Of a stretch of 64,000 bases of DNA, positions 8,268 through 16,410 are shown one piece after another. The DNA is from Psychrobacter sp. Cmf 22.2 (GTDB lineage: Bacteria > Pseudomonadota > Gammaproteobacteria > Pseudomonadales > Moraxellaceae), in assembly GCF_001921745.1 (NCBI RefSeq), contig NZ_MRYA01000002.1, positions 124,001 through 188,000 on the forward strand, written 5' to 3'. The position numbers and the translations under genes were made by a program. Below the pieces are notes generated by a model. The model saw nothing but the letters and a program-made list of their open reading frames with translations. It made no database searches and had not been told where the DNA came from. Numbering within the stretch: the first letter of the stretch is position 1; every line of letters starts with the position of its first letter.

Positions 8268-9113
8268 CTAGGCAATTTGATAACGCTTAGCTATTGCTAA
8301 TATTCTATCCTTGACTTGCTGATTATCTAATGGAAGTTGTTCAGCAGTACCGATAATAGTGAGCGCATATTCTAATAGCACATCGTTAGCAGACGGGTCG
8401 ATATCGTTAATATCTTTAGGCTGCGGTAAAATGACGGGTATGCTAATGGCATTAATCCCCATTAGCATATCTCCAGCAACCGTGGCATAACCTTGCATAC
8501 GGATATCGATTTGCAGTTCAGTAAACGCTTGCCATTTAGCAGATAAGTCAGCGTTGTCAGGCTTGGTAGTGGGAACGGTGGCCAAAATATCAATATCTCC
8601 TTGCCACTCTGCAAGTACTAAAGGTTTGATGATAGTCTCGGGCTGATAGCTGGCAAACAGTCTACCTGTCGCAGAAGACGCCAGCGGCATACGTGAGCCT
8701 ATACGAGTAATGATACTGATCGGACTGTCCGGCTCAAAAGAATGAATGACGATGGGCCCTTCACTAAACCACTTGGCAATTTGCACCCCGCAATTAATGG
8801 CATTTTTAATTTCAGTAGCAGCATTAGTAAGTCGCTGCAAAATATTGTTTTGATCGAAACTGGTATGACCTAGTGCATTGACTCGGGCGCCTAATCCGTA
8901 GCGTCCATCGCTCAGCTTGCGCGCATAGTCTTTACGAATGAGACTAACCAAATAACGATGTACTTTTGCAGGGTGCATTTGCATCGCTTGAGCGATGTCT
9001 TTTAGCATCATAGGTTTATGGTAATCTATAAGTACATCTAGTACAGAGAGACCAATCTCAAGTGACTGTATGCCACCTTGGTTTTTATTTGCTGTTGTTT
9101 CTGTTGATGACAT
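8268..9113 (-). CDS. IclR-family transcriptional regulator
   Basis: 281 residues. The N-terminal winged helix (about residues 15-80: IQSLEIGLSVLDVLIDYHKPMML..., KVHRYLVSLIRKDYARK) is followed by an IclR ligand-binding domain with IVIHSFEPDSPISIITRIGSRMPLASSATGRLF. It is divergent from maiA across 243 bp and convergent with the TRAP lipoprotein gene. Position inside the tyrosine block makes it the likely local regulator of fahA/maiA, as IclR-type HmgR proteins are in other proteobacteria; this link is inferred, not shown. Confidence 0.88.
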   Translation of the reverse strand: MSSTETTANKNQGGIQSLEIGLSVLDVLIDYHKPMMLKDIAQAMQMHPAKVHRYLVSLIRKDYARKLSDGRYGLGARVNALGHTSFDQNNILQRLTNAATEIKNAINCGVQIAKWFSEGPIVIHSFEPDSPISIITRIGSRMPLASSATGRLFASYQPETIIKPLVLAEWQGDIDILATVPTTKPDNADLSAKWQAFTELQIDIRMQGYATVAGDMLMGINAISIPVILPQPKDINDIDPSANDVLLEYALTIIGTAEQLPLDNQQVKDRILAIAKRYQIA

Positions 9114-9222
9114 TGATAGTCCGGTTGAATAAAAAGAACAATTTGACGGTTATGTTTGATAGTTTGAATTTAGCAGGTTTATCACTGTGACTAATTATAT
9201 AGATAATAATGAGTGTTTGATA

Positions 9223-9239
9223 TATATAGAAAACCTCTC
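9223..9239. promoter_or_regulatory. Candidate operator upstream of maiA
   Basis: ATAGAAAACCTCT at about 9226-9238 resembles ATAGAAATCTCT at 4993-5004 before fahA. The shared sequence in front of two genes of one pathway hints at a common regulator. Confidence 0.3.
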
Positions 9240-9356
9240 TTTAACTGTTAATATAATTATAAGTTTGGCCTAATTTTTTGAATGGAAACACGTATCGCTC
9301 AATATCTACAGCATCTATAGCTCAGCACTTACAATGACATAGGCAGGAGAATAACT

Positions 9357-10001
9357 ATGATGACACTTTATGGCTACTTTCGTAGTGGCACGTCACACCG
9401 TACACGTATCGCGTTGAACCTAAAGGGTTTAGATTACGATGCGATCTCTATTAATTTGGCAAAGGATGAGCAGTCTGAGCCGTTATTTAAGGCCATCAAT
9501 CCCCAAGGTTTAGTCCCTGCCTTGCAGACGGACGACTTACTGCTTTATCAAAGCCCCGCTATTTTAGAGTGGTTAGAAGAGGTTTATCCGCACAATCCGT
9601 TATTGCCCAAAGATGCTGCTGGCCGTATGCAAGTGCGAGCGCTAAGCGCGATGATTGGCTGTGACATTCATCCGATTAATAACCGCCGTATCTTGCAATA
9701 TTTACGCAATGAGTTGTCAGTCGATGAAGATGAAGTGTTGGCATGGTGTCAGCGCTGGATAGAAGAAGGCTTTGCTGCGTTAGAGACGTTATTAGCAAAA
9801 GATGAGACGCGCGGCAAATTTTGCTACGGTAACAGTCCAACCTTCGCAGATTGCTATTTAATCCCGCAAGTCTATTCAGCTCGCCGCTTCAAAGTTGATT
9901 TGACGCCTTATCCAAATATTATGGCCATTGATGAGCATTGTCGTACGCTTCAAGCGTTTTTTGATGCAGATCCTATGAATCAGCCTGATGCACCGCATTA
10001 A
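9357..10001 (+). CDS. maiA: Maleylacetoacetate isomerase (zeta-class GST)
   Basis: Glutathione-dependent isomerisation of maleylacetoacetate to fumarylacetoacetate. 214 residues with the zeta-class N-terminal thioredoxin fold and active-site motif YFRSGTSHRTRIALNLKG (Ser-x-x-x-x-Arg pattern of SSCSWRVRIAL-type enzymes). INPQGLVPAL, the SPAILEWLEEVYP glutathione-site motif and a C-terminal SPTFADCYLIPQVYSARRF follow. RBS GGAGA precedes the ATG. Its product is the substrate of FahA at 5048. A strong terminator follows at 10065. Confidence 0.94.
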   Translation: MMTLYGYFRSGTSHRTRIALNLKGLDYDAISINLAKDEQSEPLFKAINPQGLVPALQTDDLLLYQSPAILEWLEEVYPHNPLLPKDAAGRMQVRALSAMIGCDIHPINNRRILQYLRNELSVDEDEVLAWCQRWIEEGFAALETLLAKDETRGKFCYGNSPTFADCYLIPQVYSARRFKVDLTPYPNIMAIDEHCRTLQAFFDADPMNQPDAPH

Positions 10002-10064
10002 AAATAACGCTTAAATGCGTTCACCGCTGATTTAACTATTAATTATTTCATTGTCATTCACTTC

Positions 10065-10098
10065 AAAAAGCCGATAGCTATTTTGTTATCGGCTTTTT
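10065..10098 (+). terminator. Rho-independent terminator after maiA
   Basis: A perfect 12-bp stem (10065-10076 with 10087-10098) is formed by AAAAAGCCGATA and its complement, with a T-run at the 3' side. Confidence 0.9.
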
Positions 10099-10145
10099 GG
10101 CGTCGTTCTATGGTCGTTTTATGACTGGTAAAATGTTTGCAAAAT

Positions 10146-10191
10146 AATCCTTTTTATTAAACCATCAAAGATAAAGGATTGCTTGGTTTAA
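10146..10191. repeat. Interleaved inverted repeats with pseudoknot-like topology
   Basis: AATCCTTT (10146-10153) pairs with AAAGGATT (10173-10180), and TTAAACCA (10157-10164) pairs with TGGTTTAA (10184-10191). The order A-B-A'-B' would form an H-type pseudoknot in RNA, or could be two overlapping DNA operators. It lies about 225 bp before the LysR gene. Confidence 0.5.
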
Positions 10192-10414
10192 CATTCGTAA
10201 CTGCTGTCTGGTACTCTAATTTGAGATATAATTCTAATACTTGTTAAACCAGTGTTTTTATTAGAGGCTTTGTAACATTTATCCCGGTCTCTTTGTATCT
10301 TTTTTATACTGCTGTGACTATAGTTTGCCAGCTTAGATATGCTAGTTGCAATTAACAGTGTCTATTTGTGAATGTTCCATATGCCCTAGGCTTTATACGA
10401 GATAAAAAATATAA

Positions 10415-11365
10415 ATGATGAAAACGGAAACCAGCAAGCCCCTTGCGTTTAGAAGATACCCTTCAACCACCGCTCTGCAGTGTTTTGAGACGGCCGCGCG
10501 GCATCTGAGCTTTACCCATGCTGCACAAGAGATGCATATGACGCAAAGCGCCATCAGTAAGCAGGTTGCGCAGCTAGAGGAGATGTTAAACATTTCACTC
10601 TTTTATCGTACGCCGCACCGGATTTCATTGACACCAGCCGGCAAGACTTATTACCTTGAAGTGCTGGAGATTCTCAAGCATATTGAGGTGGCGACCACCA
10701 GTTTGATGTCACATAGTGACAATACAGAAGTGCTTAAGATTGCCTCACATCCAACGTTTTGTTCACGCTGGCTGATACCAGCGCTAAAAGGGTTCAGCCA
10801 GGAGCATCCGTTGATTAATCTAGATATAAAAGAGCAAGCTGGGCCGTTTTTTTCTGAAGATCAAAATGTCGATATTGCTTTTTTATATGGTGATGGTATT
10901 TGGGGCGGTATGGAGGCGATTAAGCTATTTGACGAGTATTGTGTGGCGGTCTGCCAGCCTGAATATTTGCGGGATAAAAACCCTTGTACGAGTAACGTAG
11001 ATAATTGCACCTTGCTACAGTTGAGCTCACGTCCAAGTGCTTGGTATGAGTATTTTAAGCAACAAGGCATCAGTATTGACGGAACGTTTGTAGGCCCGCG
11101 CTTCGATACTTTTCATGCTTGTATTGCAGCGGCCTTACTCGGCTATGGTATCGCACTCGTACCACTGCGCTTGGTCGCTCCTGAGCTACAGTCTGGAGCG
11201 CTAGTGACAGCATGGAATTATGCGTCAAAAGGGCGAGGATCTTACTATATAACTTATCCTTTATCTTTGGGGAGATCGCACAAGGTAAAAGTCATTTTAG
11301 AATGGGTCTCAGCGTATCTTGAAACCTCTAATCAATATGAGGAGGCACTAGATTTTGTATTTTGA
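10415..11365 (+). CDS. LysR-family regulator (GcvA-like)
   Basis: 316 residues. The N-terminal helix-turn-helix AARHLSFTHAAQEMHMTQSAISKQVAQLEE is typical of LysR proteins, with GcvA-like opening RRYPSTTALQCFE. An effector-binding domain follows, including LKIASHPTFCSRWLIPAL. The ATG at 10415 is directly followed by a second ATG; neither has a strong RBS. It precedes hglS, amaB, nhaC-like and amaA on the same strand, so it is the probable regulator of the pipecolate/lysine operon; effector unknown. Confidence 0.88.
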   Translation: MMKTETSKPLAFRRYPSTTALQCFETAARHLSFTHAAQEMHMTQSAISKQVAQLEEMLNISLFYRTPHRISLTPAGKTYYLEVLEILKHIEVATTSLMSHSDNTEVLKIASHPTFCSRWLIPALKGFSQEHPLINLDIKEQAGPFFSEDQNVDIAFLYGDGIWGGMEAIKLFDEYCVAVCQPEYLRDKNPCTSNVDNCTLLQLSSRPSAWYEYFKQQGISIDGTFVGPRFDTFHACIAAALLGYGIALVPLRLVAPELQSGALVTAWNYASKGRGSYYITYPLSLGRSHKVKVILEWVSAYLETSNQYEEALDFVF

Positions 11366-11694
11366 CCGCTAAAACGGTTTTATATTTATCTTCATCGGCA
11401 AGCCTGTGCCGGACTTCATCTAAAGACCCTTCTGTATTCAAAACCTACTCTTTATCTAAAGCACATCTTAAAGCGCATCGCTGAACTTAGAATCAATTTT
11501 TAAATATATATTTCTTGGCAAAGAGAAGTAACTTCCTCTTTGCCAAGTCATTCATCAAATCTATCATTCTGTGGGCAATGACAAAAAGGAATGAGCGCAC
11601 AACTATTATTCGTTTGCTGAGTCAGCAGGGTTTTGCTCAAATCAATGATAAGCGTCAAATAAAATTTCTGGGATTTTAACAAGGATGTCTATCT
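11366..11694. other. Intergenic region lysR / hglS
   Basis: 329 bp. The only strong element is the 12-bp-arm inverted repeat at 11514-11547. The hglS promoter and probable LysR target should be between 11550 and 11680. Confidence 0.55.
11514..11547. repeat. Large perfect inverted repeat between lysR and hglS
   Basis: CTTGGCAAAGAG (11514-11525) and its exact complement (11536-11547) flank a 10-nt loop that itself holds AAGT/ACTT. No T-run follows, so a classical terminator is doubtful; a long operator or an RNA hairpin is possible. Confidence 0.6.
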
Positions 11695-13122
11695 GTGAAT
11701 CATACGTTTGTAAGTTGCGATGCTATTCGCCACAAGTTCTCTAAGGCGATGTCAGCCATGTACCAAGCCGAAGTCCCACTATACGGTGACTTGCTCGATT
11801 TGGTCGCTGAGGTGAATGCTGAGGTGTTAAGTCTACATCCTGATATTAAGGAGCAATTGGCGCACACCGGAGAGATTGATAGGCTCAGTATGGAGCGCCA
11901 TGGGGCGATTAGATTGGGCACAGCGGACGAGCTTAGTATGATGCGCCGGCTTTTTGCTGTCATGGGTATGCATCCTGTCGGCTATTATGATTTGGCGCCC
12001 GCTGGCGTGCCCGTGCACTCTACGGCTTTTCGAGCGATTGATGCGCAAGCATTAAATCAAAGCCCTTTTCGTGTATTTACCTCTTTATTGCGCCTAGAGT
12101 TAATCGATGATGACGCACTAAAGCAAGAAGCGTCAAGCGCATTGGCCAACCGTAATATCTTTACCGATACTGTTGTCAGCCTGATTGAGCGCTTTGAAGC
12201 GCAGGGCGGTTTGACGGCTGAGGAAAGTGAGCAGTTTATAAAAGAGGCTTTAGAGACCTTTCGCTGGCATGATAAAACGCCCGTCTCAAAAGAGCTATAT
12301 CAACGCTTATTAGCGCAGCACGGCCTCATTGCTGATGTCGTCGGTTTTAAAGGGCCGCATATCAATCATTTGACTCCTAGAACGCTGGATATAGATACCG
12401 TACAGCAAGGCATGCAGGCAAAAGGCATTCCGCCAAAAGCCATTATCGAGGGGCCACCAAAACGGGATTGTCCGATTTTATTAAGACAGACGAGCTTTAA
12501 GGCATTAGAGGAAGCGGTTCGTTTTAAAAACCCAAATGGTGAGTATGACGAAGGTCATCATACTGCACGGTTTGGTGAGATTGAGCAGCGCGGTGTGGCA
12601 TTAACGCCAAAGGGTAGAGCGCTATATGACGAGCTGCTTGGTCAAGCACGCAATCAATTAGGCGTAACTCCGAACGCAGACAATGCCTCGGAGTATTATC
12701 AAATTTTAGAGAAGGCGTTTGACGCGTTCCCTGATGATTATCATGCCATGCATAATGAGGCGCTCGCTTACTTTTATTATCAACCAGGCGATAGTGCTGC
12801 AGATATAGACAGTGCTATGCTTCATTTAGAAACCGTTGATGTACAAACGGTTGATTCAAAACAAGCAATTAATACTTTGATTGAGAAAGGCGCTATCCGG
12901 ATTGAGCCTATCGTCTATGAAGATTTTCTGCCTGTTAGTGCTGCTGGTATTTTTCAGTCAAATCTTCAACAAGACAAGCAGAGCAACTATGATGGTGATT
13001 CAAATCAGCATGAGTTTGAGCAAGCGCTTGGCGCTAGTATCTATGATGAGCTGGCTTTATATGAAAGTATACAAGCTCAAAGCTTGGAAAATTGCTTGAT
13101 GTCTTTAGGCAATTATGTATAG
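11695..13122 (+). CDS. hglS: 2-oxoadipate dioxygenase/decarboxylase (DUF1338, HglS type)
   Basis: Fe(II)-dependent conversion of 2-oxoadipate to D-2-hydroxyglutarate and CO2 in D-lysine/pipecolate catabolism. 475 residues, normal for the DUF1338/YdcJ family. Family signatures are ERHGAIRLGT (H69), GYYDLAPAGVPVHSTAFR, GPHINHLTPR (H222/H225) and HHTARFGEIEQRGVALTPKGR (E295), matching the metal-binding His-His-Glu set known for HglS. Start is a GTG nine bases after AAGGA. Directly upstream of amaB, the aminoadipate semialdehyde dehydrogenase, which strongly supports the lysine-route assignment rather than an unrelated DUF1338 role. Confidence 0.9.
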   Translation: MNHTFVSCDAIRHKFSKAMSAMYQAEVPLYGDLLDLVAEVNAEVLSLHPDIKEQLAHTGEIDRLSMERHGAIRLGTADELSMMRRLFAVMGMHPVGYYDLAPAGVPVHSTAFRAIDAQALNQSPFRVFTSLLRLELIDDDALKQEASSALANRNIFTDTVVSLIERFEAQGGLTAEESEQFIKEALETFRWHDKTPVSKELYQRLLAQHGLIADVVGFKGPHINHLTPRTLDIDTVQQGMQAKGIPPKAIIEGPPKRDCPILLRQTSFKALEEAVRFKNPNGEYDEGHHTARFGEIEQRGVALTPKGRALYDELLGQARNQLGVTPNADNASEYYQILEKAFDAFPDDYHAMHNEALAYFYYQPGDSAADIDSAMLHLETVDVQTVDSKQAINTLIEKGAIRIEPIVYEDFLPVSAAGIFQSNLQQDKQSNYDGDSNQHEFEQALGASIYDELALYESIQAQSLENCLMSLGNYV

Positions 13123-13187
13123 AAAATTAGTTATGTACAAAAAGCTGTTATGTAAAAAACACACACATAGCCATTTTATTTATTCAC

Positions 13188-13204
13188 CATTCCAAAATGG
13201 AATG
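13188..13204. promoter_or_regulatory. CATTCCA-AAA-TGGAATG palindrome upstream of amaB
   Basis: Seven-base perfect arms with a three-base spacer, 95 bp before the amaB start. Operator-like; cognate regulator unknown. Confidence 0.4.
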
Positions 13205-13299
13205 ACCATAAGAAATTTATTATTTTGCAAGTTAACGTGTTGCAAGGTAGCTTAAAGGTCTATTAAGGACGTTATAAATGAATATACAAAGGATTGAAT

Positions 13300-14790
13300 A
13301 TGATTGAGCAATACATGTCTGCCATGGGTGTCAAACAAGAACAATATCAACATGGCGATTTTGAAGTCAATACGCCTATAGACGGTACGGTTATTGGCAA
13401 GATAACCCTAGATAGCGTTGATGAAGTTAATAATAAAATCCAAAATGCCAAAAAAGCGTTTAAGGAATGGCGTACCGTGCCTGCACCCAAGCGTGGTGAG
13501 TTGATTCGTCTGCTGGGCGAAGTGCTGCGCGAGCATAAAGAAGATTTGGGCATGCTAGTATCGTTTGAAGCTGGCAAGATCAAAGAAGAGGGCCTAGGTG
13601 AAGTACAAGAGATGATCGATATCTGCGACTTCGCTGTCGGTGTTTCGCGTCAGCTCTATGGCTTGACGATTGCTTCAGAGCGCCCAGGTCACCACATGCG
13701 TGAAACGTGGCATCCGCTTGGTGTTATCGGTGTCATCTCTGCTTTTAACTTCCCTGTGGCAGTGTGGTCTTGGAATACCGCGCTGGCCATCGTCTGCGGT
13801 AACCCTGTGATTTGGAAACCATCAGAAAAAGCGCCTCTAGTAGCGTTAGCCTGTCAGGCCATGTTCGAAAAAGCATTGGCTAAGTTTGGTGAGGCACCAG
13901 AGCATCTATCACAAGTATTACTGGGTAAGACAGATGTCGGTAATGCCTTAGTTGAAAACAAAGACGTGGCTCTGGTAAGCGCGACTGGAAGCACGCGTAT
14001 GGGTAGAGCTGTCGGGCCAAAAGTTGCCGATCGTTTCGGTAAATGTTTGCTTGAGCTTGGTGGTAATAACGCGATGATCTTGGCGCCAACAGCCGATTTA
14101 GATCTTGCCTTACGTGGCATTATATTCTCCGCAGTTGGGACGGCAGGTCAGCGTTGCACCACATTACGCCGTCTCTTCGTCCACGAATCTATTAAAGACG
14201 ATATTTTACCACGCGTAAAATCAGCCTATGAGACTGTCAGTATTGGTCATCCATTAGAAGGCAATTTGGTCGGTCCACTGATTGATGAAGACAGCTTTAA
14301 TAACATGCAAGCCGCGTTAGAAAAGGCTCGAGAAGCGGGCGGTACAGTCACAGGTGGCGAGCGCGTATTAGCAGATAAATACCCTGATGCCTATTATGTC
14401 ACGCCTGCCATTGTAGAGTTTGATGAGCAAAATGACGTTGCTAGAAGCGAGACCTTTGCGCCGATTTTATATGTCATGACCTATAAAGACTTTGATGATG
14501 CCATTGAGATGCAAAACGATGTTCCGCAAGGGCTCTCGTCATGTATCTTTACCAATGACTTACGTGAAGCTGAAACTTTCCTCAGCGATCGTGGTAGTGA
14601 TTGCGGCATCGCTAACGTCAATATCGGTACTAGCGGCGCTGAGATTGGCGGTGCGTTTGGCGGCGAAAAAGAAACTGGCGGTGGACGTGAGTCAGGATCA
14701 GACGCATGGAAAGCCTATATGCGTCGTCAAACCAACACCATCAACTATTCGACAGAGTTACCACTTGCCCAAGGTATTAGCTTTGGTTAA
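13300..14790 (+). CDS. amaB: L-aminoadipate-semialdehyde dehydrogenase
   Basis: NAD(P)-dependent aldehyde dehydrogenase oxidising aminoadipate semialdehyde (piperideine-6-carboxylate) to 2-aminoadipate. About 496 residues from the ATG at 13300, preceded by AAAGGA; the TTG at 13294 is less likely. ALDH hallmarks are ISAFNFPVAVWSWN, the nucleotide-binding SATGSTRMG, LELGGNNA with the general-base Glu, and GQRCTTLRRLF with the catalytic cysteine. The sequence has the ALDH7 (antiquitin) character, the class used for this substrate. Clustered with hglS upstream and amaA downstream, giving three enzymes of one route. Confidence 0.9.
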   Translation: MIEQYMSAMGVKQEQYQHGDFEVNTPIDGTVIGKITLDSVDEVNNKIQNAKKAFKEWRTVPAPKRGELIRLLGEVLREHKEDLGMLVSFEAGKIKEEGLGEVQEMIDICDFAVGVSRQLYGLTIASERPGHHMRETWHPLGVIGVISAFNFPVAVWSWNTALAIVCGNPVIWKPSEKAPLVALACQAMFEKALAKFGEAPEHLSQVLLGKTDVGNALVENKDVALVSATGSTRMGRAVGPKVADRFGKCLLELGGNNAMILAPTADLDLALRGIIFSAVGTAGQRCTTLRRLFVHESIKDDILPRVKSAYETVSIGHPLEGNLVGPLIDEDSFNNMQAALEKAREAGGTVTGGERVLADKYPDAYYVTPAIVEFDEQNDVARSETFAPILYVMTYKDFDDAIEMQNDVPQGLSSCIFTNDLREAETFLSDRGSDCGIANVNIGTSGAEIGGAFGGEKETGGGRESGSDAWKAYMRRQTNTINYSTELPLAQGISFG

Positions 14791-14828
14791 TACCAAGCTG
14801 TTTGGGCATTTGATGTTTGGACACTAAT

Positions 14829-14857
14829 TGCCAAGCGTACTCTACGTAGGCTTGGCA
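14829..14857. repeat. TGCCAAGC/GCTTGGCA inverted repeat between amaB and nhaC-like gene
   Basis: Perfect 8-bp arms around a 13-nt spacer. There is no T-run. It may be an attenuator or mRNA-stability hairpin in the operon, or an operator; the TGCCAAG core also occurs in the hairpin at 11514-11547. Confidence 0.45.
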
Positions 14858-14929
14858 GACTAAGAATAATAAGCAACTAAGGATTGGTTGCAAGACCTAT
14901 TGACGACTACTAAGGAAGGTAGATCTATC

Positions 14930-16393
14930 ATGATAGATGACAAACCGCACGACCCCGCTAATGATGGCTATGGTCCATCTTCTAACTTTTTACTTGATAT
15001 TGCCCCTCTAGTATTGACTGCCATGATTCTTATGGTGCAGTTTTTCGTATTTAAAGACTTTACCCCGCACATACCGCTAGCTTGCGGCATCTTGATCACT
15101 GGCTTGTTTATGAAGATGCGTGGCCGTGACTGGCAGGGTATGGAGGAGCGGTTTTTAAAGGTTATTAAGATAGGCTTACCGGCGATGATTATTCTCATGG
15201 GTGTCGGTATGCTCATTGGCTCATGGATTATTGCAGGAACCGTACCGACCATTCTTTATTACGGTTTTAGTATTTTTTCTCCTTCCTCTTTTTTATTTTC
15301 AGTCTGTATTATTTGTGCCATTATTTCTGTCGCCACCGGTACCTCGTGGGGCACAGTGGGTACGGTTGGTCTCGCGATGATGGGTATCGGTATGGGGCTT
15401 GGTATTCCAGCACATTTTACAGGCGGCGCTATCGTCTCCGGTGCTTTTTTTGGGGACAAAATGTCGCCATTGTCAGATACAACCAACTTAACACCAGCCG
15501 CGGCAGGTGTTGAGCTTTGGGATCATATTAGAGGTATGCTGCCAACGACCGTGCCAGCGATGGTTACTGCTTTAGCCATCTACGCTTGGATTGGTATGGG
15601 TTATGGTGATGACAGTATCGACTTGTCCTCTATTCAGGCTTTGCAAACAAGCTTGGCTGACAACTACAACTTAAGCATTATTACCTTATTGCCTGCCCTT
15701 GTAGTTGTTATCGCGGCTGTTATGAAAATGCCAGCGATACCGACGGTGTTAGGCGGTGTCGTCGTAGCATCGCTTATTGCGTTTTTTCTGCAAGGCGTTG
15801 GCGTTAGTGAGATTTTTAATGTTTTACAGAATGGCTATGTCAGTGAGACGGGCTTTGATGTAGTAGATCAACTGCTATCAAAAGGCGGGGTGATGTCGAT
15901 GACATGGGTCATTACCTTGACCATTTTCGCACTCGCTTTTGTCGGCTCACTTGAACATTACGGCACACTCAAAGCCATCATGGCAAAGATTAACCATTTC
16001 GTGAAGTCGCGTTTAGGTCTGATTTTTACGACTTATGGTAGTGTTTTGAGCGTAGGGACACTTATCGGAGACGTTTATACCACTTTGGTATTACCAGGAC
16101 GTTTATTAAAAGAGAAGTATAAAGAGATGGGCTATAAGCGCACGACGCTAACACGCTCTATCGAAGACAGTGGTACGTTATTGTCACCGCTTATCCCTTG
16201 GAACATGGGTGGTAGCTTTGTTGCCGCCACACTTGGTATTGCGACATTGACTTATGCGCCTTTTGCGTTTGCATGTTGGTTATCGCCTTTATTTGGCTTG
16301 TTATGGGCGTTCCTTAATAAGTTTATACCGCGTGAAGAGCCTACTGTAGAAAAGCTTGACACGACTACTTCAGCCTTAACCAATGAGGTCTGA
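14930..16393 (+). CDS. NhaC-family transporter in the pipecolate operon
   Basis: About 487 residues from the ATG at 14930, which follows AAGGAAGG by ten bases; a TTG at 14888 would add 14 residues and has no better site. Multispan membrane protein with the NhaC signature GAIVSGAFFGDKMSPLSDTTN, the glycine-rich FATGTSWGTVGTVG-like segment and EDSGTLLSPLIPWNMGGSF. It is flanked by amaB and amaA (17 bp to amaA), so its substrate is plausibly pipecolate, lysine or a related intermediate, moved by ion coupling. Substrate is inference from context only. Confidence 0.85.
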   Translation: MIDDKPHDPANDGYGPSSNFLLDIAPLVLTAMILMVQFFVFKDFTPHIPLACGILITGLFMKMRGRDWQGMEERFLKVIKIGLPAMIILMGVGMLIGSWIIAGTVPTILYYGFSIFSPSSFLFSVCIICAIISVATGTSWGTVGTVGLAMMGIGMGLGIPAHFTGGAIVSGAFFGDKMSPLSDTTNLTPAAAGVELWDHIRGMLPTTVPAMVTALAIYAWIGMGYGDDSIDLSSIQALQTSLADNYNLSIITLLPALVVVIAAVMKMPAIPTVLGGVVVASLIAFFLQGVGVSEIFNVLQNGYVSETGFDVVDQLLSKGGVMSMTWVITLTIFALAFVGSLEHYGTLKAIMAKINHFVKSRLGLIFTTYGSVLSVGTLIGDVYTTLVLPGRLLKEKYKEMGYKRTTLTRSIEDSGTLLSPLIPWNMGGSFVAATLGIATLTYAPFAFACWLSPLFGLLWAFLNKFIPREEPTVEKLDTTTSALTNEV

Positions 16394-16410
16394 TACAAAG
16401 GGAGTATGAG

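Larger units (their letters stand above)
10002..10414. other. Intergenic region maiA / lysR
   Basis: 413 bp without a gene. It holds the maiA terminator (10065-10098) and an interleaved pair of inverted repeats (10146-10191). A further TTAAACCA copy occurs at 10244-10251. The LysR gene promoter must be here. Confidence 0.6.

Noticed and set aside
11514..11547. Classical terminator of the LysR gene
   Set aside because: The stem is strong but no T-run follows on either strand.
14888..14929. TTG-started longer form of the second NhaC-type protein
   Set aside because: The ATG at 14930 has a much better RBS and the extra residues are polar and unlike the family.
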